Assembly (NCBI GenBank): GCA_017651345.1 | Contig: JAGCDD010000072.1 | Coordinates: forward strand, 1 to 37,325 | Length of the DNA: 37,325 nt | Direction: 5' to 3' | Source: Bacteroidales bacterium | GTDB lineage: Bacteria > Bacteroidota > Bacteroidia > Bacteroidales > UBA3824 | Shown: positions 22,001-30,400 of the stretch, piece after piece | How positions within the stretch are numbered: the first letter of the stretch is position 1 | Layout: the number at the start of each line of letters is the position of its first letter | Notes under the pieces: generated by a model | Databases searched by the model: none | What the model was told of the DNA's origin: nothing | The model's input: only the letters and a program-made list of their open reading frames with translations | Program-made: the position numbers and the translations under genes

Positions 22001-23619
22001 TCTTTGAGGTTGGTGGCGGAAATCTCGGTGGTTTTCTCTTCGGTTTTGCCGTTGTTGTTTACTGATACTGCCACCACCTTGCCCGATTCGTTGATATAAA
22101 GGTAGGTGTAGGGCTTGTCGATTTTTACAGTGTCTTTGATAGAAAAATCTGTTAGCACGGTGGCTGCATCAAAAAATGCTTGCTCTACTTCTTTGCGTAT
22201 GGTTTCGGGTTTGATATATAGGGTGCTATCCGTCACGCTGTGGAATATGGTTTTCAGCACAATGTTGTCGGTGTTGATTTGAGTTTTTGAAAACTCGCAT
22301 CGTATTTTCGCTCCGCCCCAGCAGTCCATAATCATAAAGAATTGTCCGCTAAGATAACCATTTTTTTCTTCCGAAAAAATTATTTCGTACCTTGTGTCGC
22401 CGTTTTTCGATTCCACTATCTCGCCAGGGGCGAAGGAGTGTTTTAATTCAAGGTTGGTTATCTCCCTGTCTTCAAATACTTTGCCGCACTCGTATTCGGG
22501 TACGGGGATGGGTTCGAGGTAGGTATCTAAGTATGGTGTGTAGTCTGACATCAGTGTCGGGTCGCCGTAACATTCTGCTTTTACGCGGACTTTAAGGTGG
22601 TAGCCTGTTTGGGGCATATTGCGGACAAACTCGGCGTAATCGCACGCTACGGGGTCGATGGTTCTGCCGGTCTGCGGGTCGTAGTATTCAAAGTAGTATT
22701 TTGTGTGGGCGGGGTCCATATCCCATGTCCAAGTGATTTTTAGTCCTCGGTTGGTGAATCTAAGTCCTGTTACGGGTTCGGGCTTGCGCTTGTAGGTGAA
22801 GGTAAAGATTTCGGACTGTCCTTGGTTGGCGAATTTCTGCTGGTTGTGCGGGTCTTCAACGGTTATGCGCCAGGCGTATTCCATACCGGGTTTCATATTT
22901 ACGGTGGCGGGGTGGAACGATATCTGCGATGTGGTATATGTTTGTGAATATATTGGTCTTACGGTGCTGACAACGGTCTGCACTGGTATGCCTGGCACTG
23001 CGCACTCCCATAGTTCAAACTTGTAGTTAAATGCTCCCACGGTTTTGGGTATCCACGTGAACACTATTGGCGACTGCTGCTGGGCGGGCGGTATCAATGT
23101 TTTGTTTTTGGGTAACGAGAGCACCGGCGGCTTGCCCATGCGCGCGTTGAACATGGTGAAGGCGGTGTTGCTGATTACGCGGTTTTCGTGGTAGTGGATT
23201 ACTTTTACGTTCATGCGGTAAAATCCTTCGGGAAGTTGTCCGTCTTGGAGGTATTTGGCGGCGGTGATGCCGTGGAAATCAAGGTTTTGGATGTCGAAAT
23301 ATCTTGCGAGGTCGGCACCTGTTAGCACTATGGTTTGTCCGCCGTTAATATATAAAGGTGCGGGGTTGAACGATGGTTTTGTAGTTACTTTAACATTCTG
23401 ACATTCAAGCGAGAAGGATAGTTTGTAGGGGCAGTTGGCGTCTAAGAGGTCTTGTCCTGTAAGGGTAATGATGAGTTTGGGCGTGGCATAGTCGCCAAGA
23501 AAGAGGCTGTATGGAGGGGTATATTGCACGGTGGCACGGATGGGGTAGTTGCGCTGGGCGGAGGATGTCGCAGTGCAGAATGTCAATAGGGTTAGTAATA
23601 TTAGTAGTTTCTGTTTCAT
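19093..23619 (-). CDS. Large secreted protein with Fn3-like, Ig-like and two HExxH metallopeptidase domains
   Basis: This 1508-aa protein has a signal peptide (cleavage near S-S-A-Q, residue 21). The N-terminus, with the motif P-P-Y-S-L-F-L-G-D-Y, resembles what I remember of the TANFOR-type domain of Bacteroidetes surface proteins. A fibronectin-III-like domain covers about residues 280-372. Zinc-peptidase site 1 is His823-Glu824-x-x-His827, with a further His834 and a Met-turn-like M-D-Y at 849. Three tandem Ig-like modules follow at about 902-976, 988-1065 and 1084-1158. Zinc-peptidase site 2 is a canonical metzincin HExxHxxGxxH at 1447-1457 with M-D-Y at 1484. Both sites end in a similar aromatic F-Q-W segment, so the catalytic unit appears duplicated. 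There is no T9SS C-terminal domain. The coding sequence turns AT-rich 3' of about 20980. Confidence 0.8.
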   Translation of the reverse strand: MKQKLLILLTLLTFCTATSSAQRNYPIRATVQYTPPYSLFLGDYATPKLIITLTGQDLLDANCPYKLSFSLECQNVKVTTKPSFNPAPLYINGGQTIVLTGADLARYFDIQNLDFHGITAAKYLQDGQLPEGFYRMNVKVIHYHENRVISNTAFTMFNARMGKPPVLSLPKNKTLIPPAQQQSPIVFTWIPKTVGAFNYKFELWECAVPGIPVQTVVSTVRPIYSQTYTTSQISFHPATVNMKPGMEYAWRITVEDPHNQQKFANQGQSEIFTFTYKRKPEPVTGLRFTNRGLKITWTWDMDPAHTKYYFEYYDPQTGRTIDPVACDYAEFVRNMPQTGYHLKVRVKAECYGDPTLMSDYTPYLDTYLEPIPVPEYECGKVFEDREITNLELKHSFAPGEIVESKNGDTRYEIIFSEEKNGYLSGQFFMIMDCWGGAKIRCEFSKTQINTDNIVLKTIFHSVTDSTLYIKPETIRKEVEQAFFDAATVLTDFSIKDTVKIDKPYTYLYINESGKVVAVSVNNNGKTEEKTTEISATNLKENTLIQGKNGEELVLTKKGQVMGKTEFNATGGNSVLLKEYHRKSDSLAQWQINFSKYDAQTYAFDHIGSGDHGIFSSSEYYPQVGSYDFRYKSVECGKNDKVIVEFDTYREKDSVVFKDKYGVTYPIKDRILTFTGVSQADTNYIYAYRGDKKIGKLFLNTYQKKTYKVVLISVNEAKLPKINQLQKVLNDIFRQAVDSFEISTDTLTIKNLFPFTHGDKNRFSGYNDDQKRVLQAYDSRIQPDINYLFFIPDGAETNGVAGYNPLGYNFGFIYYGAGNRTIAHELAHGIASLQHPFPESQVSGRTDNLMDYNEGLTLWHFQWDKLQNPPNRIFKWRFEEEDAEDLLADTVFYLKIADTNTKYKSDESIEIESYLGKSYEIQLLKGDSVYNCDWKYRNTVVEKSDVFKLDISLPQKDTLYILQHDSLLAKYFISINQYDDYKIKIEELDKYLSRNDSLLLPTEKDSLIHLVFVRGEKPIKCTWQFNSTTAQDTSSYSLPIDKEVKDTLKIYWKDTLLLGSLKIDIQNLPYVFKIKDTTNIQNIQAKSGTEMYVVQRKRNLDLQLFRGDSLITGIWSVDSTNTPTSTVSIDFSKESSNKITVNNVNNKEIASVDLIIYKKSEVVFDTLPSYKGEFGFDNACSVLETASRIRLVSDYNKYKYKILDNTRYASILSIQPNSLVSLKMTVNVADEFMNDSSAVIKFVSSKPDLSMTLNKTNSLSNSNLKTKSSNLTIEIKSKILPDYEWIYAIDNANDTIGILSVICQNINFSKKLHIYYLSDTILKFPTENFFDKGSIMFNENSYNQSFVNFDIKIMHYQFKNDFLNRMNKSNNSFVDLPKTVLDSLHITRTNKGDDYYLFLVPIDSFYVTTPTAIYSFSGFCNSPSATDTSFFHDVYLSKNALDVQIGIHEVGHAFGLTHIFDKPYYIYKPDPSKSDGKGHITNNFMDYSGAKNMTRFWYFQWRKINTKIK
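20146..20916 (-). repeat. Three tandem Ig-like protein modules between the two peptidase sites
   Basis: Within the 1508-aa protein, residues about 902-976, 988-1065 and 1084-1158 share the pattern aliphatic strand, then L-x-x-G-D/E-x, then a conserved Trp six to nine residues later, then a strand with I-x-I near the end. Examples are L-L-K-G-D-S...D-W-K, F-V-R-G-E-K...T-W-Q and L-F-R-G-D-S...I-W-S. The repeats are diverged at DNA level. They probably space the two catalytic domains. Confidence 0.55.
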
Positions 23620-23625
23620 ACCTTG

Positions 23626-25629
23626 TTAAAAAGAAATTTTACCTTCATCGCTTAATGATGATTCTGTGCCATCATCAAATTGATGCCTGATGCAATATTT
23701 GTATGTTTTGCCCGCCGACACGTTGGTGTCGGTGTATTCGTTGCCGTGCACTATGGCGTAGGTGCTTATATCATTAGTGTCTACCGCTCGGAAAACAACG
23801 GTTGACACCACCTTCTTGCGCAATTGGTCGGTGTTCCACTTTAGTTTTATTCCATTGGGTGTTACGGTGGTGGTAAATACTATTTTTTCGGATTTTGCTG
23901 GGATATCTGCCGCCATAATATTCGACAGCGAAGACCACAGTCCGCCATTATCCATAGCCTTGAGTGCGTAATAGTATGTCTCGCCCTCCTCTATATTGTT
24001 GTCGCTGTATTCGGTGTCGCGTGGTTGCAATATAGCCAAGGTGTCGAATTTGCTATTGAGATTAGTTTTGCGAAATAAAACAACGTTTTTTACATCGCCC
24101 GAAACCGATTTGTGCCACGAAACTATGTTTTTTTTGCGGGCTATCTCCACATTGCTGATTCTGGGCGGCGACGGCGGAATGGTGTCGTATCGTGCCACAG
24201 CCGCAGGGGGCGACATTGCGCTCTGATTGTCGCGTCCGTCCACTGCCTTGAGCCGGTAATATATATACTCGGTGCTGGTGTTTAATGTAATGGTGTCGGT
24301 GTAGGTGGTATCTTTAATCATATAAGGGCACGCCATCACAAACTCCACATCGGGCAAATTGGCGCGGAAAAGGCGGTAACCTATCACATCGGGGTCGGTG
24401 CTGCGATGCCAATACACCGTAACGCGTCCAAGACTGTCGCAAAAGCCCTCGGGCGGAGCGGGTGCGGCAGGAGGGACACTGTCGATAAGCATCGCATACG
24501 ATGGAAAGGGGTTGATTACTTCGCTTACAGAATTGTATGCAGAAATAAAATAGTAGTTGTCGTTGAGAGGTTTGGAGTCGGTAAAACTGCGCGATTGCGG
24601 ACTGATATTGCCCGACAGCAGTTGTTTGGTGCCGCCTGACGATTTGGAGCGGTATATCTTATATCCCTCAATTGCGGATTCTTGGTTGGCATCGTAAGTC
24701 CAGTTTATCACCACAGAATTGTTGTTAACAGTTTCGGCGTAGGTGAGTTCAGGCACCGAGGTTATTTCAGGCTTGCCTATGCATTTCGACACATCCGACA
24801 TTGGACCACTTTCTCCAAAACTATCAAAGCCGTAGGCACGGTAGTAATATGCCTTGCCGTCGGTTTCGAGTGTGTCGATTATCCTCATTTCAAACGAACC
24901 GTAGGTGGCAGAGATGGGTTGTTCGGATATTTTTTCAAAATGCTTGCCATCTTCGCTCTTTTCGATATAGTATGCTATATAATAAGGTGTGGCTTGCGTA
25001 TCCCACGAAATATGTGCCGCGCGGTTGCGAACCACAATTGTGGGGGCTGGCGGAGGGTATAGCGGGCGGTAGGCTCGTATCGACGACATCACCACTGCTG
25101 TGTCGGTGTAGAGTGTGTCGGCGGTTGCCAACCTCACAGAGTAGATGTAGGTGCTGCTTTTGTCCACATCGGTGTCGTTGTAATATAGTCCGGCAAGGCG
25201 GGCGGTGGTGGTGTCCATATCAGCGCAGTAGAGGGCAAAGCCAAACCGCTGTTCGTTGTCGTTGTGTTTTTTATATGCTGTAATAGGATTAAAATCGGTG
25301 TAAGTCTCGCGCTCTCCAAAAATGCACTCTGCCGCCACTGCGGTATAGTTATTATCAGCAAAAGGTTCCCATTCTGATATATCGGCAATTTTGATATTTT
25401 TAGAAAATTGTTTTTCTGCCCATACCGAGTCGCCCGATTCAGCCACTAAATACTTTTCAAAAATGTATCCGCATTGTTTAGCCTCGTCCCATACGGGATA
25501 GGAAACCGGAGCCCAACGGAGTTCTATACGGTCGCGCCCAGGCTTGGCCATCAGCATGATATTCTGCTGCCGCTGTGCCATAGCGGATGTGCATATTATT
25601 AAAAAAAGTAACAATGAGGGTAGTTTCAT
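23626..25629 (-). CDS. Secreted protein with tandem fibronectin type III domains
   Basis: This 667-aa protein has a signal peptide (cleavage near A-M-A-Q). I chose ATG at 25629; an upstream TTG at 25638 would only add three residues. After an atypical first ~190 residues come about five Fn3-like repeats of ~90 residues, starting near 199, 290, 390, 490 and 585. They have the typical W-x-x-x-x-D-x-x-I-x-G-Y-x-I/L-F/Y-R core and end in Y-Y/Y-C strands with D-N-x-S/G-x-S/x-S-x-L-S. The first gene of the minus-strand operon, it ends 6 bases before the two-peptidase gene. The likely role is a surface or periplasmic binding scaffold; no enzyme domain or T9SS tail was seen. Confidence 0.82.
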   Translation of the reverse strand: MKLPSLLLFLIICTSAMAQRQQNIMLMAKPGRDRIELRWAPVSYPVWDEAKQCGYIFEKYLVAESGDSVWAEKQFSKNIKIADISEWEPFADNNYTAVAAECIFGERETYTDFNPITAYKKHNDNEQRFGFALYCADMDTTTARLAGLYYNDTDVDKSSTYIYSVRLATADTLYTDTAVVMSSIRAYRPLYPPPAPTIVVRNRAAHISWDTQATPYYIAYYIEKSEDGKHFEKISEQPISATYGSFEMRIIDTLETDGKAYYYRAYGFDSFGESGPMSDVSKCIGKPEITSVPELTYAETVNNNSVVINWTYDANQESAIEGYKIYRSKSSGGTKQLLSGNISPQSRSFTDSKPLNDNYYFISAYNSVSEVINPFPSYAMLIDSVPPAAPAPPEGFCDSLGRVTVYWHRSTDPDVIGYRLFRANLPDVEFVMACPYMIKDTTYTDTITLNTSTEYIYYRLKAVDGRDNQSAMSPPAAVARYDTIPPSPPRISNVEIARKKNIVSWHKSVSGDVKNVVLFRKTNLNSKFDTLAILQPRDTEYSDNNIEEGETYYYALKAMDNGGLWSSLSNIMAADIPAKSEKIVFTTTVTPNGIKLKWNTDQLRKKVVSTVVFRAVDTNDISTYAIVHGNEYTDTNVSAGKTYKYCIRHQFDDGTESSLSDEGKISF

Positions 25630-25663
25630 TAGTAGCAAGTGTTTTTTTTCGGCGGCTAAGTAA

Positions 25664-25671
25664 CAAAGATA
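25664..25671 (-). promoter_or_regulatory. Possible -7 element for the minus-strand operon
   Basis: Minus-strand TATCTTTG is an exact TAnnTTTG element 34 bases upstream of the Fn3 gene ATG. A correctly spaced TTTG is missing; the nearest is only 11 bases further upstream. Only the -7 half is therefore supported. Confidence 0.45.
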
Positions 25672-25847
25672 AAAGCACTCTGCAAAATATTTTTAACACT
25701 TTTTTAAAATTATATAATACATTGATAATCTTTTATACTATCAATAATAATCGAAAACAAGCAACGCACTGACACATATACATATACTACAAAATAGTAT
25801 AAATATTTACAACAAAACAAAAATACAAAAAAATAGATAAGAAAAAA

Positions 25848-25878
25848 TTTGCGATATTAGATATAATGTCTACATTTG
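25848..25878 (+). promoter_or_regulatory. Bacteroidetes-type promoter of the plus-strand surface-protein operon
   Basis: TTTG at 25848-25851 and TACATTTG at 25871-25878 are separated by exactly 19 bases, a full match to the Bacteroidetes consensus. It lies 47 bases before the lipoprotein ATG. The rest of the divergent region from 25639 is very AT-rich and shows no gene. Confidence 0.8.
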
Positions 25879-25925
25879 AGGCGAAAAAAAACTTAAAGAA
25901 AGGAACAAGAAAATAATTAAACTAT

Positions 25926-27461
25926 ATGGAAAGACTTTTTCTACTACCAATAGCCGCAGCAATGTCGGCAATGATATTTTTGCCATCGTGCAATAAAGAT
26001 GACAACGAAGTAAAAATTTCTCATAAAGACTCCGCAAACGTTATTGAAGTGCTTACTAAAAGCCAATATGCCGTTGGAGGCAACTTTTCTCCAAGCAATG
26101 GCGCAAAAGATATATATGTGGGAACTGACTTTTCTATCAAGCCGGGCGTGGCTTTGAATACTCCGTTTGAGGTAAAGTTAGCCGACCAAACCGTCACCTA
26201 CCGCTACGACCTTAAAGCTTGCACCATTACCGATGCGAGCGGTGCCGACTTTGCCACAGGTTTCAATTACAGCGAGCAGGACACTTTGATAACTATCAAT
26301 AGCAAAATCCTGAACGGAAACACTGAATACACACTATCGTCCACAATAGCTCTGATGCAGCAAATCAACGGCGAATGGCAGCCTGTGGTATACAACGGAG
26401 ATGCCAAGGAGTATGTGTCAACATCATTGTTTACCACCTGCCAAGCCGCCGACACACTCCGCCCAGCCGACATTCTCTTTTCATATCCTATCGACCGCCA
26501 GTTGAACTATATGCCCAAAGAGTATCAAGAAGGCTACATAATGCTCTCGTACAAATATCCCGAACTGTTCAACGGAGCATCGGCAAATGATATGAAGGTG
26601 ATAATCAAAAATATCACCGACGACACCAAAGCCGAACAATCTACCCCATTTACTGTAAAAGAGAGCCACGAAGTGGAAGGCGAAGCAGTTGAGTTGGGCT
26701 ACTCGCTCAAAGACATTATGTTCGACCCAAACCAAATTTATAGCCTTGCCTTCTATTGCGGTGAAAAACAAGTACATCAGATATATTTTAGAACAAGTTT
26801 TTATGAAACGCTGAAAAGTAAGTTGGCGGCTCATGAGGGTAATTTTGATGGGGAATTACACTATGATGGACTATCAGATAATTATTTGTGTGCATCTTTT
26901 AAAGTAGAAGAATATTTTGATAAATTTGAATGTCAAACCTTAGACAATTTTATCTATGAGAAATATGGCGAATTGCCACGGTCGGAAACTTTAAATACAT
27001 GTCTCATTCCAATCGAATTCGACTTTGATAATTGCGATTGGTATCAAACTTCAATATTTAAATATATATACGACAAAATTCCTACACCCACTAATGACCA
27101 AAGAGGTAATGTCAAATATCCACCAATAAATGCATGTGAATTATTTCAAGTACATATCACCAAAGTATTCCTTTCTGATGAAGAAATTCAAACAAAAATA
27201 ATTAATAGTTGGCCGAATATATATAGATTAAGAATATATATGTCATACTATTTTATTCAAGATGGCAAGAACAGTCAGTCACATATTTTTAACAACGGAG
27301 CGGAATCAGAAACAGAGGAACAAATTATGAAGATAAATGTAAAAGATTGGTTTTTACTGGCAAATCCCATAGGTACTTATTCCTATGATCTATCTTTTCG
27401 TCTACCAGGAAAGAATATCATTACATATCAAGAACGGCATATGTTTACTTATAATAAGTAG
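25926..27461 (+). CDS. Predicted surface lipoprotein, paralogue of the giant protein's C-terminal module
   Basis: This 511-aa protein has a lipobox L-P-S-C with lipidated Cys22. It is followed by N-K-D-D, which fits the K-(D/E)2 form of the Bacteroidetes lipoprotein export signal and predicts display on the cell surface. Residues about 60-170 look like an Ig-like (Big_5-type) domain. The remainder aligns with the C-terminal module of the protein at 12105-16169 and with its remnant after the TAA, including Y-F-R-T-S-F, D-W-Y-Q-T-S-I-F and F-R-L-P-G-K-N-I-I-T. The G+C content drops from about nucleotide 26780 to the end of the gene. It is first in a three-gene plus-strand unit, 3 bases before the adhesin gene. 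The function is unknown; anchoring or binding the same partner as the giant protein is inferred. Confidence 0.8.
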   Translation: MERLFLLPIAAAMSAMIFLPSCNKDDNEVKISHKDSANVIEVLTKSQYAVGGNFSPSNGAKDIYVGTDFSIKPGVALNTPFEVKLADQTVTYRYDLKACTITDASGADFATGFNYSEQDTLITINSKILNGNTEYTLSSTIALMQQINGEWQPVVYNGDAKEYVSTSLFTTCQAADTLRPADILFSYPIDRQLNYMPKEYQEGYIMLSYKYPELFNGASANDMKVIIKNITDDTKAEQSTPFTVKESHEVEGEAVELGYSLKDIMFDPNQIYSLAFYCGEKQVHQIYFRTSFYETLKSKLAAHEGNFDGELHYDGLSDNYLCASFKVEEYFDKFECQTLDNFIYEKYGELPRSETLNTCLIPIEFDFDNCDWYQTSIFKYIYDKIPTPTNDQRGNVKYPPINACELFQVHITKVFLSDEEIQTKIINSWPNIYRLRIYMSYYFIQDGKNSQSHIFNNGAESETEEQIMKINVKDWFLLANPIGTYSYDLSFRLPGKNIITYQERHMFTYNK

Positions 27462-27464
27462 ATT

Positions 27465-30400
27465 ATGAAAAAGATATATGTTTTATTGCTTTCTATCTTT
27501 GTTTTTGCTAATATTGTATTTGCGCAAGACAAAAATGTAGACCACCAAAAAATAGGTGTATTTGCCTTATCCTTAGAAATAGATCAATATTCTCACACCG
27601 ATTATCGAGACTCACAAATTGATGTATATGTATCATATCGTAATAAATTTTCAAAAACATTTATTTCTTTAGGGTGGCAAAAGTATACGCTAAAACGCAA
27701 AAGCGATTATTATGGAAGATATGCTATTGTTCCATTTCAACAAGGAGGAGTTTCATCACCTGAAATTATATATTTTGAGGTGGAGTTGGATGGTAACACT
27801 ATAAAAACCAAAGAATTCCCATTAACTGATTTACCTTCAACAAAAGAAGGATATTACACTGAAGTTGAGATTAATGATGATTTAACATTATGTGTTAATG
27901 CTCCTTATTACTATTACATAAATAAATTTACAGATTTAAACTTTTGTCAAAACGATAATTTACCGTTGGATGTTGAGTGTCCGGGAAATCAATGGCCCAA
28001 GGTCGCATTAGAAGTAGCTTACAAAGATCCAAATAAGAGTATTGTTGATGCAGATTATGTATTTATGGATTCTATATCATATTCACATCCAATTAGTTAT
28101 TCCCATTTTGCGGATTTTATTGATAACAAATTAAGCAAAAGTATATTTTCAACTGAGAATAATGGAGGCAAATTTCTAATGCGCTTAAAATTGGGGAAGT
28201 TCATTTCTGATTCTGTTGAAGTCCCACCCTACTATCGTCAAGTAGTATTCTCGAAAGATAATATCTCTCTTGATGATAATAAGATAAGTATTTCCAATAA
28301 TATCAATAACTACCAAATTACAATAACCAATACAATAACAAATAATTATTATCCACGTGAAGATGACGACAAGACACAAAACAAAATAGTCATCGAAGAT
28401 TTAACTTATGGTTTATATTCTATACGAATAGAAGATACGAAAGACCCAGGATCCAAGTGTTATGTTGAATATTATGCCAATATTATGGAGGCTAAAAATA
28501 ACTATCTTCAACCTAATAAAGATAACGAAAAAAATGTAGCCGATTTTTGGAGTGCATCACATACAACACGTAATGATGCTATTATACTGCATAGTTATAG
28601 AACTCACACAGAAAGTGAAAAATATCAACCGACAAATTTAGTAGATAATGATATTCGTCTTGTACCTGAAGATCTTTATGATAAAAATAATGCAATTGTT
28701 TGCAGAATTGAAGATAAGAATGGCGCAAAAAAGTGTGATGTTGAGGCTTCAGAAACTCAATATTATATTAAAAATTGTCATAGTGGGGATAATCAAACTA
28801 TAACTATCTCTTATCCCGAAGGCTCTAACTATCTCCCCCAAACCATCCATTACACTCTCAACAACTATTTCAAAAACATATCTGCCACACCTGAACTTAT
28901 ACAGCCTGAATGTGCCGACGGAATAGGCACACTCAAACTTTCAGGAATTCAGGGTGGTTTAAATAATGGTTACTACTATACATTAAATAGAGGCAACACA
29001 ATTATTGAAGAAAGCACAATTTCAGGTAATAGCGTTTCAATCAATGTGCAAAATGGTGACAGGGTTAAGATATACGACAATAAAATGAATGAAAAAGATT
29101 TTCCTTACACAGAAGACCGTGCGTGGCCGGATAAAAATGAAAATGGTTATGTTGTAAAAGGTCTGTCTGCAATACAACCCTCATTTTCTTATCCTCGAGC
29201 CAATATAACATGTTTTGGTGGCTCAACTGAACAAGTCGTGGAAATAAGTAACTATTCCAAGAATATAAATTATTCGTGGACAGTAAAAGTAAACAAATCT
29301 GACGGAAATACAACATCAGGTATTGCCAATGGGTCTACCATTGTTATCAACAATCTTCCTGCCTACGAACATTCTATTACTTGGCATATAACCAAAGATA
29401 ATAAAACCTGTTGGAATGATAATAGTACATCTTTCACAATCACCCAACACGATCCAATAGAATTTGAAGCCAAACCAGTTTCACTTACTTGCAAAGACAG
29501 CGATGATGGCGAAATAAATATATCTAATGTCAAAAATACACAGGGAAATAATATAGCGTATTATTATCCTGAATCAGGGAAAAAGGAAGATGCATCACCT
29601 ATTTATGGTAATCAAAATAAACCAAACCCATTAGGAGCAGGAAAATACATTGTCTATATTGTAGACAAAATTAAAGTGAATGAAGAAGAAAATGAAAAGA
29701 CATGTGAATCCGCCCCCCAAGAGGTTACAATCGGTACACAAACACCACAAATGAATTTAACAACCACCGCCGCTTCGTGCGATGCGGCAGAGAATGGGAA
29801 GGCTGTGTTTACTAAAAAAGAAGGTATTCGTTTTGAACCTGATGTATTTGAATGGAAAAAAGATAAACAACAAATCCACGGTATCACTTTCTCTAATTCA
29901 TCATTAGGTGTAGGTAATTATTCAATAACATTCAGAGGCAACAATGGGGTGTGTACAATGTCATCCACATTCACTATTGTATCAAATACATACTCATTTT
30001 CAGCCTCCACCTTCAACGCCTCATGTGCCGCTGCCCCGAACGGCAGCGCAGAGATTTTAGCACCTATTATAACTTCAAAAGGTAATAAACAAGGAGAGTT
30101 TAATCCAACATGTTACTCTTGGACACTGGTCAATAAATCAAATACAAATATTACCGAACGAACCACCTCAGTCAATACCATAAGCGGTCTGTTGCCTGGC
30201 ATATATAAAGTAGAGATTAATCATGATGAAAATTGCACCTCATCCACCGAAGTGGTAATCGGCACTAACACATACAACTTCCAAGGCACTCAATACCACG
30301 ACCTTTCGTGCGTAGATGCATCAAACGGCTATATAACTGCACAAATCAACAAATCTGGTAATGGCGACTTTAATATAAAGGGTTACGAGTGGCACGTTAA

